DNA of 64,000 bases from Thaumasiovibrio subtropicus (GCF_019703835.1 NZ_AP023055.1:1426001-1490000); one strand, 5' to 3'; shown: positions 16,773 to 26,158, counted from the stretch's first letter. Numbers and translations are program-made. The notes: a model not told the origin generated them from the sequence alone.

Positions 16773-17689
16773 GCAGGCATTCCTTTCAATGCAGCGGTGG
16801 AAGACGCGTTCATTTGCGACCCGGTTTGAGTCCTCGCGACAATTTGCCACCATTCGCCTAAGGTCACTTTCTCGGCTAAGGCGGCAAACGTCACACTGGC
16901 ACCTTTCGCCCGCCAACCATCGAGTAACATCATGGCTCGAATTGAATCGAGTCCTAAGTGAATCAGGTTGTCATCATCCCCAATGTCCTGTGGAGCAAGC
17001 ATTAATAACTCAGCAATCTCTTCGCGCATCTGTTCTAGGGAGAGCGTTGCGCTCCCCGACGCTTGATTAAGCTGCTGCAATGCACGTTGGAGTGACGCTA
17101 CATGACCCGCTCGGCTGGCGACATACTTGAGGGTTTGGTGATGGTCTTCTTCACTGAAGTCCGCAATGGCATCACCGATTAAAAACGGCTGAATATCGTA
17201 CATAAATGCATCCAACGCCGTCGAAAGAACCCCAATATGACCGTAAATACCACAAATGATCAGCTGGGTTTTACCTGTGTCACGCATAAAATCTAACAAC
17301 GGCGTTTTCTTAAATGCACTGTATCGCCATTTCACATATTGGATATCACCATCGCATGGTTTCAGCGCTGACACGATTGGCGTACTGTCTTTTAATCCGG
17401 GGCCCCAAAAATCCGTCAACAGCGCTCGCTCCTCAGGGTCTTGATTCGCTGGCTGCGCGGTGTAGATCACAGGCACACCTGCATCGTGGCAAGCGGTTTT
17501 AAGCGTTACGATGTTGTCAACCAACTGAGGAATTGGCGCCGCGGCAACGTCATAAAAATTTAAGAAGTAATCTTGCATGTCGTGCACTAGCAACACGGCT
17601 TTGTTTGTATCAATTTTCCAATCCGTCTTATTGGATGGAAAAACGCTGCTTTGCGGCAACGTATAACTATCAAGTTTTGGAATCGCCAT
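16769..17689 (-). CDS. entB: Isochorismatase with aryl carrier protein domain
   Basis: Bifunctional protein of 306 residues. The N-terminal isochorismatase (residues ~1-208; AVLLVHDMQDYFLNF at 31-45, K120 region YVKWRYSAF, ICGIYGHIGV) hydrolyses isochorismate to 2,3-dihydro-DHB. The C-terminal aryl carrier domain (~215-290) has the phosphopantetheine site Ser249 in HLGLDSIRAMMLL; EntE loads DHB there and the synthetase condensation domain takes it. A GAAGAAGAG ribosome site precedes the ATG, and the stop overlaps the synthetase start. Equivalent proteins are EntB, VibB and MxcF. Confidence 0.94.
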   Translation of the reverse strand: MAIPKLDSYTLPQSSVFPSNKTDWKIDTNKAVLLVHDMQDYFLNFYDVAAAPIPQLVDNIVTLKTACHDAGVPVIYTAQPANQDPEERALLTDFWGPGLKDSTPIVSALKPCDGDIQYVKWRYSAFKKTPLLDFMRDTGKTQLIICGIYGHIGVLSTALDAFMYDIQPFLIGDAIADFSEEDHHQTLKYVASRAGHVASLQRALQQLNQASGSATLSLEQMREEIAELLMLAPQDIGDDDNLIHLGLDSIRAMMLLDGWRAKGASVTFAALAEKVTLGEWWQIVARTQTGSQMNASSTAALKGMPA

Positions 17690-17704
17690 CTCTTCTTCCT
17701 TAAA

Positions 17705-19369
17705 TTAGGCTGTGGTCGCAGGCATCCTCGCTGCGATTTTCTCTGCAATGTGGGTTCGTAATGCTTTTTTATCCACCTTGCCGACATTGGTTTTAGGCAA
17801 GGTGTCAATGAACTCATAACGATCGGGATACTTAAAATCGGCCAGTTGCTTGGTTCGAATAAAAGCATTGAGCTGATTGGCTTTTAAGGCCTTAGTCGGC
17901 TTAGTCACAACGAAGGCGCAGATACGCTCGCCAAGATAAGGATCCGGCATCGCAACAACCGCAGCATCATGAACATCGCTGTGTGCTAACAAGTAGTTTT
18001 CGATCTCTTCTGCCGCGATTTTTTCTCCACCTTTGTTGATCTGATCTTTATCACGGCCAACCACCATTAAATGCCCAGATGCGGTCTGCACAACTCGATC
18101 GCCGCTGCGATAAAACCCCGCATCGGTGAACGACTTTTGATTATGTGACTCGGCTTGATAGTAGCCTCGAAAAGTGTAAGGGCCCTTTGTTGTCAACAGT
18201 CCCTCTTCACCGCATGGCACTGGGCAGTTGTATTCATCAACGACACGAACGATATCGTCATCACTCATAGGTCGGCCTTGAGTGTGGTGGCGAGTCCATT
18301 CATCATCATCCAAGCGGGTATAGTTCACTAACCCTTCCGCCATACCGAATACTTGCTGTAAGGTAATATCCATCTGTTGTTCCAACGCTTTCGCGACTGT
18401 TGCGCTCAACTTGGCGCCGCCCACCTGTAGATACCGTAATGTCTGTAAATCAGCTTTATCTTCGTGACTGTTTAACCACAAGATCGCCGCTGGCGGCACG
18501 AGCGCCGTCCATGTCACCTCATGAGCTTTAATCAGTGGAAAGCAAGTGGCAGCCGAGGGGTCACGGGCGATAACCAGTGTTCCACCTGCGTAAAAGACCC
18601 CCAGAGCGCCGGGCGAACTTAACGAAAAATTGTGTGCCGCTGGCAACGCGCATAAATACCGGGTTTGTGAATCCCATTCGCAGACAGCGACGCTTTGCCG
18701 AATACTGTAGTAATAGTCATTGTGGGTGCGAGTAATCAGTTTGGGCGTGCCCGTACTGCCGCCTGAGAGCTGGAAAAAAGCGACATTGTCGGCATTAATA
18801 TCTAGGTCAATGCCAGATATCATCTGGTCAGCACTCAGCCAGCAACGCAACGGCTGAGCAAAGGCTTTATAGGATGTCTCTCCTACGCGACACTCATCAT
18901 CAATTAAGCAAACCAAAGACTTACCTAACGTCGTTCTTAAATCGGTAATCAAAGAATCATCTTGAAAGAGCGGTTGTTCTAGAGCGCCAATCACCAACGC
19001 CGGTTGAATCTGTGCCGCGTAATGGCGTAATTCTTCTCGGTTGTGATTAAACAAAGCATTCACTGGCACAACACCGAGCCGCTGTAGCGCGAAGAAAACC
19101 ACATAAAAAGGGTAATCATTGGGCAGTTGAACCAGTGCCGTGTCTCCCGATTTAATCCCTAAAGCAATAAGACGGCGCACCAAGCAATTGACATACCGAT
19201 CAAGTGTGCGATAGGTGATGGTTTCTGTCTCCGTTACAATGGCGATCTGGTCAGGCGCGACCTGGATTTGACGATCCAATATGTCGCTCAGCGGTTTATC
19301 TATCCATAGGCCACGTTGCTTGTACGCGCGCGCGTCCTCTAATGGCCAAGGTGTATAATTGACAGGCAT
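17705..19369 (-). CDS. entE: 2,3-dihydroxybenzoate-AMP ligase
   Basis: Stand-alone aryl-adenylating enzyme of 554 residues; activates DHB with ATP and transfers it to the EntB carrier domain. The ATP loop is LSGGSTGTPK (residues 201-210). The acyl-recognition blocks ALPAAHNFSLSSPG and QVFGMAEGLVNYTR are typical of DHB ligases (EntE, VibE, DhbE). The hinge region GRDKDQINKGGEKI and the C-terminal catalytic lysine in TNVGKVDKKALR are intact. It starts after a GGGGGA site and ends 15 bases before entB. Confidence 0.95.
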   Translation of the reverse strand: MPVNYTPWPLEDARAYKQRGLWIDKPLSDILDRQIQVAPDQIAIVTETETITYRTLDRYVNCLVRRLIALGIKSGDTALVQLPNDYPFYVVFFALQRLGVVPVNALFNHNREELRHYAAQIQPALVIGALEQPLFQDDSLITDLRTTLGKSLVCLIDDECRVGETSYKAFAQPLRCWLSADQMISGIDLDINADNVAFFQLSGGSTGTPKLITRTHNDYYYSIRQSVAVCEWDSQTRYLCALPAAHNFSLSSPGALGVFYAGGTLVIARDPSAATCFPLIKAHEVTWTALVPPAAILWLNSHEDKADLQTLRYLQVGGAKLSATVAKALEQQMDITLQQVFGMAEGLVNYTRLDDDEWTRHHTQGRPMSDDDIVRVVDEYNCPVPCGEEGLLTTKGPYTFRGYYQAESHNQKSFTDAGFYRSGDRVVQTASGHLMVVGRDKDQINKGGEKIAAEEIENYLLAHSDVHDAAVVAMPDPYLGERICAFVVTKPTKALKANQLNAFIRTKQLADFKYPDRYEFIDTLPKTNVGKVDKKALRTHIAEKIAARMPATTA

Positions 19370-19388
19370 TTCAATCCCCCACTCGTTA

Positions 19389-19430
19389 CATACTCAAGCA
19401 ACCTAAAAATGCTTGTTCAGTGAAAATTTC
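19389..19430. repeat. Fragment of the dispersed repeat (copy E)
   Basis: About 42 bases in the entC-entE gap read CATACTCAAGCAACCTAAAA then ATGCTTGTTCAGTGAAAATTTC, matching the terminal segment of the repeat family with several substitutions. It is a degraded end only and is transcribed within the operon. Confidence 0.6.
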
Positions 19431-19445
19431 AAAAAATTCAGGGCG

Positions 19446-20630
19446 TCACGCATGGGCGCTTTCATCGAGTTGGATACCGGCAGCGGATAACATGGTTTTC
19501 ATTTTGGCACCCGTCTCATCCAATTCAGACTGAGGGTGAGATTCACTGACAATGCCAGCACCGGCAAACACGCGCATCAGTCGTTTTTGCACTTCGGCAC
19601 AACGAATAGTGACTACCCACTCACCATTCCCCCTCGCATCACACCAGCCAACCATGCCAGTGAAATAGCCGCGATCAAATTGCTCAATATCTTGGATTGC
19701 ACGGTAAGCTTGGTGTCGCGGAAAGCCGCACACCGCCGGCGTTGGATGTAATTCGGCCGCAACTTCGAGCACATTGATATCTGGGTTGCTCGCTTGACCT
19801 TCCAGCAGGGTAGATAGGTGCAGCATGGTGTTGGTTTCGATGACGGAAGGCACCATGGGGGTGTAAAGATTTCGGCAGTGACGGCTTAAGACGCGCTCTA
19901 CCTCTTCGACCACCAATCCATGCTCGTGGAGATCTTTAGCTGTGTTAAGTAGCGACAAGCGAGACTTTTCGTTCTCTTGCTCTGAATTTTGCCTTGGCCG
20001 CGAGCCTGCTAATGGATTAGAAGTAAGATAACTGCCTCGCTTTGCCACGAGTAGTTCGGGGCTCGCCCCCATCAGCTTACTGCAATCACCGATATCTACG
20101 GCAAAGGTGTAACCTTTAGAGTTGATTTTCAAAAGGTTTTTTAATAGACCACTCTCTTCAATGTCATCTTCCGTGGCCACCTCCAAGGCACGCGACAAGA
20201 CGACTTTTGACAGCTCTGAGGTAGAGAAACGGTGGAGAGCTTCTTCGACGCCTTGCTTGTATCCCATCCCTGACGCTGCCGAAATCACACGTGCACTTTT
20301 AGCCACCGATGCAGCACGTTCCGTTGTCGCGCGGGTACTACTCGACACATAGAGTTGCTCGGGAATCACAAGTCTTGTCGGTGTTTTTTCGTCAAAAGGA
20401 ATCACACCAAATAACACTGGGTTATCGTCAGTATTTAACTTAGCGCCAGATAGCATTTGCCTCGACTTTTCCGCCAAACGTTTGAACGAAATAGGCTCGA
20501 AAAAGACGGATTGTTTACCCAACCCCATCATGGTTGATTGCGGTGACGCAAAAAAGAAGCTTGCACCAGACAACTCATTATTAATGATGTTATCTGCCAT
20601 TAAAGAATAGCCAATGACATTGCGTTTCAT
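19446..20630 (-). CDS. entC: Isochorismate synthase
   Basis: Chorismate-utilising enzyme of 394 residues that makes isochorismate, the committed step into DHB. Family blocks include LSKVVLSRALEV, the GSRPRQ segment with following acid residues, HLSTLLEGQ, ELHPTPAVCGFPRHQA and FTGMVGWCDARGNGEW, all characteristic of EntC/VibC/DhbC. ATG 20630 is chosen over an upstream TTG at 20651 because GAGGG stands 7 bases before it and the protein then has standard EntC length. It is the first gene of the biosynthetic operon; the 76-base gap to entE holds only a repeat fragment. Confidence 0.95.
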   Translation of the reverse strand: MKRNVIGYSLMADNIINNELSGASFFFASPQSTMMGLGKQSVFFEPISFKRLAEKSRQMLSGAKLNTDDNPVLFGVIPFDEKTPTRLVIPEQLYVSSSTRATTERAASVAKSARVISAASGMGYKQGVEEALHRFSTSELSKVVLSRALEVATEDDIEESGLLKNLLKINSKGYTFAVDIGDCSKLMGASPELLVAKRGSYLTSNPLAGSRPRQNSEQENEKSRLSLLNTAKDLHEHGLVVEEVERVLSRHCRNLYTPMVPSVIETNTMLHLSTLLEGQASNPDINVLEVAAELHPTPAVCGFPRHQAYRAIQDIEQFDRGYFTGMVGWCDARGNGEWVVTIRCAEVQKRLMRVFAGAGIVSESHPQSELDETGAKMKTMLSAAGIQLDESAHA

Positions 20631-20712
20631 AACGGTTCCCTCGTTAAGCAATGAGACAAAAATATCTTTTTGATTTGGCGAAGCTTAAACTTAGCGCTCA
20701 AAAACTTCAACA

Positions 20713-20732
20713 CAAATAATAATAATTATCGT
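20713..20732 (-). promoter_or_regulatory. Candidate Fur box upstream of entC
   Basis: On the minus strand the sequence GATAATTATTATTATTTGT matches the 19-base Fur consensus at 13 positions by eye. It lies about 85 bases upstream of the entC start in an AT-rich promoter region, where iron repression of the operon is expected. The rest of the 20631-21006 gap shows nothing else I can name. Confidence 0.5.
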
Positions 20733-21006
20733 TTTTATTTGCATTAGCGTGATCAGAGTCACACTTGAATGACTTGATTTTCTGTCATTTTCACAATCTC
20801 CCTGAACAAAGGAAGACAATAAGCCACTGATAAAGATAGGTTAAATACCATTAATTCTTATAAGGAATATCTGGGGGCGCCATGAATATGCATAGATATT
20901 TGACAAAATCATATGAACAATAAAGAAATAAGATAAGGAAAAAGGTTTAATGATGAACGTTGATAAATCATTCAAAAACCTTTATTTCACTGAAAGAAAA
21001 ATGACT

Positions 21007-22002
21007 TTAATTTGTCGTGTTATTTTTAATGTAGGTCTTTGGTGTAACGCCGAAGGCGCGTTTAAACGCGGTATTGAAGTTCGAGTAGTGACTATATCCC
21101 GCCTGATAAGCGGCTTCAGAAATGGTTATTTTCTCATCTATCAACGCATCTCTGACCCTTTCTAATCGGCGAAGGCGAATATATTCAATCGCAGTGGTAT
21201 TCGCTTCGGATTTAAACAGTCGCTGCAACTGACTTACACTCATTGCATGTTGTTTTGCCAATACTGAAAGGGTTGGGGGCGCAACCAAATGTGCCTCGAT
21301 ATACGCCATAATTCGGGACAGTTTATCCGACTTTTGGCTTGTCATTTGGCGAACTGGTCCAAGCGAGCTGGTTTTCAAGTGCTGGAAACAATGCAACATC
21401 AAACGCATTACGCGCATTTCAATGCCTAACTCCTTCTCGCTGACAGAGCCATGAAGACGACTAGCGAGATGCTGAATCTCCTCCCCCAACAGGTTTAACT
21501 CTCCATCACACGGCACTTTTAGACATTCAAGATGCTCAATCCCCCTGCCATTTAAGCCGCTAAACCATTCTTTCGCCATTTGCGGATGATGGCTCATCCA
21601 ACTCTCGGTCAACAGGACATTGACTTTTCTCAAACGGGGTGAAGATTTAGAAAGATAACGACGTGATACGCAAGGTTTGTCGACGCGAATCACCGACAGC
21701 GCCGGTTTATCAACGCTTCCTGTAATTTCAAACTGGTGGTCATCCAAGCTGAAGTTCAAACTTCCCTCTAACACCAAAGCGAGCTGGATGCTGGGCTCTA
21801 CTGGATAGAGCACTTTCGTGTCCATCTGTTCGACGCTATCACTGACCCGAACCAACATACCGGACGACGAACGCAAAGAATAAAAAAGGCCTTCTGAAAG
21901 TGTCTTATTGCCGTAAGTTACTATTTTCTGGCGATTAAAACTGTTAACTAATCGGGTATTAACCTCTGAGTTATCAGACAACACTGTATTTGATATCTTC
22001 AT
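21007..22002 (-). CDS. AraC-family siderophore regulator (PchR-like)
   Basis: Transcription factor of 331 residues. The C-terminal ~100 residues hold the double helix-turn-helix of AraC proteins (LSVLAKQHAMSVSQLQRLFK, ISEAAYQAGYSHYSNFNTAFKRAFG, TPKTYIK). The N-terminal two thirds lack a sugar-type cupin signature and resemble PchR-type siderophore sensors. It is transcribed away from the TonB receptor, sharing a 140-base promoter region, and lies directly upstream of the biosynthetic operon on the same strand. By analogy with PchR, it probably activates the receptor and biosynthesis when ferric siderophore is sensed; the ligand is inferred, not visible. Confidence 0.85.
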   Translation of the reverse strand: MKISNTVLSDNSEVNTRLVNSFNRQKIVTYGNKTLSEGLFYSLRSSSGMLVRVSDSVEQMDTKVLYPVEPSIQLALVLEGSLNFSLDDHQFEITGSVDKPALSVIRVDKPCVSRRYLSKSSPRLRKVNVLLTESWMSHHPQMAKEWFSGLNGRGIEHLECLKVPCDGELNLLGEEIQHLASRLHGSVSEKELGIEMRVMRLMLHCFQHLKTSSLGPVRQMTSQKSDKLSRIMAYIEAHLVAPPTLSVLAKQHAMSVSQLQRLFKSEANTTAIEYIRLRRLERVRDALIDEKITISEAAYQAGYSHYSNFNTAFKRAFGVTPKTYIKNNTTN

Positions 22003-22083
22003 TTTTGACGATTCTGCAAATAACTCTGACGATTTAGCACAACCTCGTGCGTTTCCAACCTTATATCACAACGATAATATAAA

Positions 22084-22098
22084 TGATAACCAATCTCA
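22084..22098. promoter_or_regulatory. Candidate Fur box upstream of the TonB receptor
   Basis: TGATAACCAATCTCA matches the 7-1-7 Fur inverted repeat (TGATAAT-N-ATTATCA) at about 11 of 14 positions. It sits 45-60 bases upstream of the receptor ATG, next to a GATAAT element at 22073, so it would also overlap the divergent AraC gene promoter region. Confidence 0.5.
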
Positions 22099-22142
22099 TT
22101 TTATTGCATTGAAAATACTGATAAAGGCTAAAAGGAATTAAA

Positions 22143-24143
22143 ATGAAAACAGGGACTTACACCGTTTTCCGTCGCTCACCGCTCGCTTTGCTCATCGCAG
22201 GTGTCTTGACCCAACCTGTTGCATTTGCAGAAGATGCCGAGACAGTTCAAGTCTGGGGTGCCAAGGTATCAAGTAGTTCAGAATTTCTAGACAACGACGA
22301 TATCTCCATCAAGCAAGCTGACCATATGTCTGACCTACTTCGTGATGTGCCAGGCGTTGACGTGGGTGGTACCCACTCTATCAATCAACGTATCGCAATT
22401 CGTGGACTTCGTGAAAACGACCTTGATATTCGTCTTGATGGCGCATCACAATACGCGAGAATGTTCCACCACGTTGGCAACCTGACATTAAACCCCGACA
22501 TCATCAAAGCCGTCGATATCCAAGTAGGAGCCAACTCTGTCGCTAGCAACGGTATCGGTGGTGCCGTTTACTTCGAGACTAAAGATGCCCGCGACATGCT
22601 TTATGGCGACCAACGTTGGGGAACTCGCGCGTATGGCGGCTTTGCAACGAATGACTATCTCAAAGGCTCTGTCACTTCGTATGGTTTACTGACAGACAGT
22701 GTAGACGCATTAGTCTATTACTCTTTAGTAGACCGAAACAACTTTGAAGATGGTAACGGTGATGAATCACTAGGCAATGAAGGTGATGTTGGTAACTTAC
22801 TGGCGAAACTGGGCTGGCAACTCACAGATACATCTCGTCTTCAACTTAGCTATGACGTTTATCGTGATGAAGGTGACTACCGCCCGCGTGCGGACTGGAA
22901 CAGTGACGCCAATGACGGCCGAACTGGTAAGCAACTTGTTCCTACCGAATATGATCGCGACACGACCACACTTTCCCATACTTACGACGGTGGAGATGCC
23001 ATATTCCTAAAAACGTCGATTTACTATAACCTTGTCAAAATGACTCGTGATGAAACCCATCTCGATGCCTGGCCAGGCAACCGTAAAGCCGTGGTCTATG
23101 GTCAAAACGTCAACTCAGGCTTAACCGCAAAAGCCGTATCCAAAGCCCGTCTGGGAAGTACTCACCATACGCTCACCTACGGCATTGATTACAATCGACA
23201 AAAAAGTAGCAATCAATTTGGTACATACGCTCAAACAGAAAAGGCCTATACCACGGCATTTTTCTTAGAAAACAAAATCAACTTCAATGATGTCTTTAGC
23301 ATTACACCAGGCGTCCGTTTTGATCATTTTGACCGTCAAGCCGCCACGGGCTCTGACTCGTTCAACGACATCACTTGGGGACTAGCCGCGGACTGGCATG
23401 TTAATGAAAAAGTCACGCTCTTTGCTAGTACGCGTAGCCTGTTTAAAGCACCGCAACTCATTGAAACCTTCATCGCTTATCAAGATGTTTCGATTTTAAA
23501 ACCCGGTACGGTTGCCCAGACGGGTCGCAATGACCAAATTGGGGTACGTTTTCAACATGATAGCGGCGACCACCAGCTTTCTTCTAGCCTAACCGTGTTC
23601 AACACCGAGCTTGAAGATTATCTGATTGATGAGTGGGATCGCGATGTGGGTGGTTACGTCACCCAAAATGACGGTGACGTAGAGTACAAAGGATTTGAAG
23701 CCGCTTTCCACTGGGGTTACAAAGACTTGAGCACACGCTTGTCTTACTCTCGTTCAGATAACAGGCATAAAACAGATGGCGGCCCCATTGTTGCGAACGG
23801 CGGTTCTACTGACATCGGTGACGCAATCGGCTTAAACGTTAACTATGATTTGTTCGACTATGGGTTGACGTTTGGTTGGACGTCACAGTTCGTATTGAAA
23901 GAGGACAATGTCGTTGAAGGCGCCAAAGAAAAAGAGTCATACAATGTCCACAACATTTATGCGCAATGGCTTCCACATCAAGTCGATGGCCTTCAAGTTA
24001 CACTCGGTGTTGATAACCTCTTCGACGAAGCGTACTACTCGCACGCCTCTAAGTATGGATATCCTAGCAGCCGAGACAATCGAGAAGCCGATGATTTCGA
24101 ACCCGGTCGCAACATTAAACTCTCTGTTGCGTATCAATTCTAG
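22143..24143 (+). CDS. TonB-dependent ferric-siderophore receptor
   Basis: Outer-membrane receptor of 666 residues. The signal peptide (residues 1-29, ending PVAFA) is followed by a TonB box-like ETVQVWG at 33-39. The plug domain has LLRDVPGVDVGG, IAIRGLRENDLDIRLDGA and NSVASNGIGGAVYFETKDA. The barrel runs to the final strand NIKLSVAYQF, ending in aromatic Phe as outer-membrane assembly requires. It is divergent from the AraC regulator and flanks the biosynthetic operon, so the ferric form of the local siderophore is the expected ligand. Without the cluster it could be read as a heme/HutA-like receptor because of general plug similarity. Confidence 0.9.
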   Translation: MKTGTYTVFRRSPLALLIAGVLTQPVAFAEDAETVQVWGAKVSSSSEFLDNDDISIKQADHMSDLLRDVPGVDVGGTHSINQRIAIRGLRENDLDIRLDGASQYARMFHHVGNLTLNPDIIKAVDIQVGANSVASNGIGGAVYFETKDARDMLYGDQRWGTRAYGGFATNDYLKGSVTSYGLLTDSVDALVYYSLVDRNNFEDGNGDESLGNEGDVGNLLAKLGWQLTDTSRLQLSYDVYRDEGDYRPRADWNSDANDGRTGKQLVPTEYDRDTTTLSHTYDGGDAIFLKTSIYYNLVKMTRDETHLDAWPGNRKAVVYGQNVNSGLTAKAVSKARLGSTHHTLTYGIDYNRQKSSNQFGTYAQTEKAYTTAFFLENKINFNDVFSITPGVRFDHFDRQAATGSDSFNDITWGLAADWHVNEKVTLFASTRSLFKAPQLIETFIAYQDVSILKPGTVAQTGRNDQIGVRFQHDSGDHQLSSSLTVFNTELEDYLIDEWDRDVGGYVTQNDGDVEYKGFEAAFHWGYKDLSTRLSYSRSDNRHKTDGGPIVANGGSTDIGDAIGLNVNYDLFDYGLTFGWTSQFVLKEDNVVEGAKEKESYNVHNIYAQWLPHQVDGLQVTLGVDNLFDEAYYSHASKYGYPSSRDNREADDFEPGRNIKLSVAYQF

Positions 24144-24170
24144 CCACGAAATGATGCACTAATTTCGAAA

Positions 24171-24194
24171 ATGCGCACCTCAAAAGGTGCGCAT
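24171..24194. terminator. Bidirectional terminator between receptor and phosphoesterase
   Basis: Ten-bp perfect stem ATGCGCACCT / AGGTGCGCAT with a 4-base loop. It sits between convergent genes, with TATAT on the plus side and TTTTCG on the minus side. Confidence 0.75.
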
Positions 24195-24231
24195 TATATC
24201 GGAACAACTCACTGCACAACTAAGCCCAACG

Positions 24232-26109
24232 TTAAGATTGCGGGCATACTAATGTCCAACTGCCATCGCTGCCCGGCACCGACTGCGTCCAGTAGTTGGC
24301 TTGGTAAACTTTGCCCTCGTATACCATTTGATCACCGCCAGTCGCATGACTCGGCGCGCCACTCCAATCTGTCTGCGGCCAATTAGGGTAAACAGGGATA
24401 TCGGTCGTATTGCAACTCCCGCTGTTACCGCCGCCAGTATCACCCGATCCACCTCCTGTCGCCTGTGCACTAGTAAAAAGGCTTACACCACTGAAACTCG
24501 TGTAGCCTCTTGCCATAATGTACACCTTACCCGCAGCGACACTGCCCAAATCACACGTTTCGTTGTTGCCATTTTTGTAAGGTCGACAACTGTAATAAGC
24601 CGTCGTCGGTTTGCTCCCCAAACGCACGTATAAGTCAGCATCTCCTGTCCCTCCTGACATGGCGACAGTCAAAGACGATACCGCTTGATCAAGTGTCAGC
24701 ATGTAATGTACCTCTTCATTGGCGCCGCCACTTAGGTTACTGATCGTTTCTCCCAAGGTAATGGGTGTTTCAACCGGCGGCTCAACAGGTGTTCCATCAT
24801 CAATAACACTGAGTCCATTCGCAGCACGTTTTATGGTTAATACCTCCCCAATACCTGCCGCTTGCCACCAGTTCACCCCCGCTGGCAAGGCTAAACTATC
24901 GGCTAAACGTGCTTCGCGGCTCAGTGTTGCAGCACCACTGTCAAATTGGGCCGTGCGCACTTCTAACGTCTCTGCTGAGACATTCAACACCTTAAACTGC
25001 TGAATACTCGCGAGATCAATGGTCCAACTCTTGGGATCGTTTGCCGACCGCGCGGGTGCTCCCCAACTCCCCTCTCCGACATACACGGTACCACCAGTGG
25101 TTGTTGCTGAGAACGTGCTCCCCGATGGCTTAATCGGATAGGTCATTTTATTGATATGGGTATCTGACTCGACGACTAAGTTCATATCGTTGTTAAAGAA
25201 TGTCGACGCCCACCAGCCAAACAACACCGTGTTTTCAGACTTACCCGTATAGTGAGGAAACATGGGTTTATGGTATTGCGCAACCCGCCAGACAACCTGC
25301 GGCCCCTTCGCCGCCATATCTTGTGCCAACCACGTATTCATGGCCGAGGCATAAGATGACCAGCCACTATTCTTAAATTGGCTATTGAGGGTATAGACAC
25401 GCATTAGGGGAGAGATGTTAAACGCACCATAAGTATCGTTGTAGTCACACTGGCCATTCTGGTTATAGTCGACACCAAAGACCTGACACAAGGTTTTATA
25501 GTTGCCATCTTCATGGTTACCATGCGTCGGAATGAAAGGATAAATGCGTTGATAGTTAATGCCGTTGATCACATCATCAGAAAACGTCAGTTGCCAATCT
25601 GATAGATACTCTTTCATCTCACTCACGCTGTTGGCGTTAGTAAAGTCGCCACCATGCATCACGAAAAGCGGCCGTATTTTAGCAATCAAGGCATTCCCTT
25701 TGCGGCGTGTTGTCCACCCCGTTCGGGTATCTCCTCCCGCTACAGCGACAAAGGGTTCACTGCCATTGGAGGCGGTTTGAAACCAGTATCTATCACCGCA
25801 CCCAGTGCTATCACAAACACGATAATACACGGCATTATTGGCCCAGAGTCCTGTTAGGCGCACAAACTCGCTTGTCAGGCTTCCGCCAAACGTTTCTGAG
25901 CTTGTCACTGCGGCTTGCTGCCATTGGGTTTCATCCGTGGTGTGTCCCCACATCACATAATGGCCAGTCCCCCCATTAGGGGTAAAACCGATAGTCGCCT
26001 GCGACGAGGGATTTGCATCCCACACAACGCGATGATAGAGAGAGCCAGCCTCTGCTGCGCCTGTTAATGCCAAGGCACTTAACAAGGCTGCACTAATCTG
26101 CTTTTTCAT
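24232..26109 (-). CDS. Secreted metallophosphoesterase with PPC and chitin-binding-like domains
   Basis: Exported protein of 625 residues. The signal peptide (1-21, AALTGAAEA) is followed by a fibronectin/purple-acid-phosphatase-like N-terminal domain (~22-115). The calcineurin-type phosphoesterase core (~120-370) has AVAGGDTRTGW, MHGGDFTNAN, PTHGNHEDGNY and VVESDTHINKM as its metal motifs. Next come a pre-peptidase C-terminal (PPC) domain (~455-545), a Gly/Ser linker, and a terminal CBM5/12-like module (~570-625; WSGAPSHATGGDQMVYEGKV). PPC and CBM modules are typical of marine secreted enzymes that bind particles. It probably releases phosphate from organic phosphates outside the cell. It is 49 bases downstream of the DUF1566 gene and may be co-transcribed. 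Confidence 0.85.
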   Translation of the reverse strand: MKKQISAALLSALALTGAAEAGSLYHRVVWDANPSSQATIGFTPNGGTGHYVMWGHTTDETQWQQAAVTSSETFGGSLTSEFVRLTGLWANNAVYYRVCDSTGCGDRYWFQTASNGSEPFVAVAGGDTRTGWTTRRKGNALIAKIRPLFVMHGGDFTNANSVSEMKEYLSDWQLTFSDDVINGINYQRIYPFIPTHGNHEDGNYKTLCQVFGVDYNQNGQCDYNDTYGAFNISPLMRVYTLNSQFKNSGWSSYASAMNTWLAQDMAAKGPQVVWRVAQYHKPMFPHYTGKSENTVLFGWWASTFFNNDMNLVVESDTHINKMTYPIKPSGSTFSATTTGGTVYVGEGSWGAPARSANDPKSWTIDLASIQQFKVLNVSAETLEVRTAQFDSGAATLSREARLADSLALPAGVNWWQAAGIGEVLTIKRAANGLSVIDDGTPVEPPVETPITLGETISNLSGGANEEVHYMLTLDQAVSSLTVAMSGGTGDADLYVRLGSKPTTAYYSCRPYKNGNNETCDLGSVAAGKVYIMARGYTSFSGVSLFTSAQATGGGSGDTGGGNSGSCNTTDIPVYPNWPQTDWSGAPSHATGGDQMVYEGKVYQANYWTQSVPGSDGSWTLVCPQS

Positions 26110-26158
26110 TTACCTAAGTCCTTTTCAATTACGCTTTATTGGCGATGACTTCGCCGTG

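Larger units (their letters stand above)
6624..24143. other. Catecholate siderophore gene cluster (myxochelin/pseudochelin type)
   Basis: Minus-strand genes from 20630 down to 6624 (entC, entE, entB-ArCP, NRPS, siderophore reductase, entA, aminotransferase, amidohydrolase, MFS exporter) lie in close succession with several 3-8 base overlaps, followed upstream by an AraC regulator and a divergent TonB receptor. The set covers DHB synthesis, assembly, release, tailoring, export, uptake, iron release and control. The C-A-T-R synthetase plus semialdehyde-type aminotransferase is the known myxochelin B arrangement (MxcG, MxcL), and the adjacent amidohydrolase matches the imidazoline-forming MxcM of the pseudochelin pathway. 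Confidence 0.85.

Noticed and set aside
16773..16916. Extended start of the synthetase at 16916
   Set aside because: It would overlap the entB carrier domain by almost 50 codons; the ATGA overlap at 16772 is the normal arrangement.
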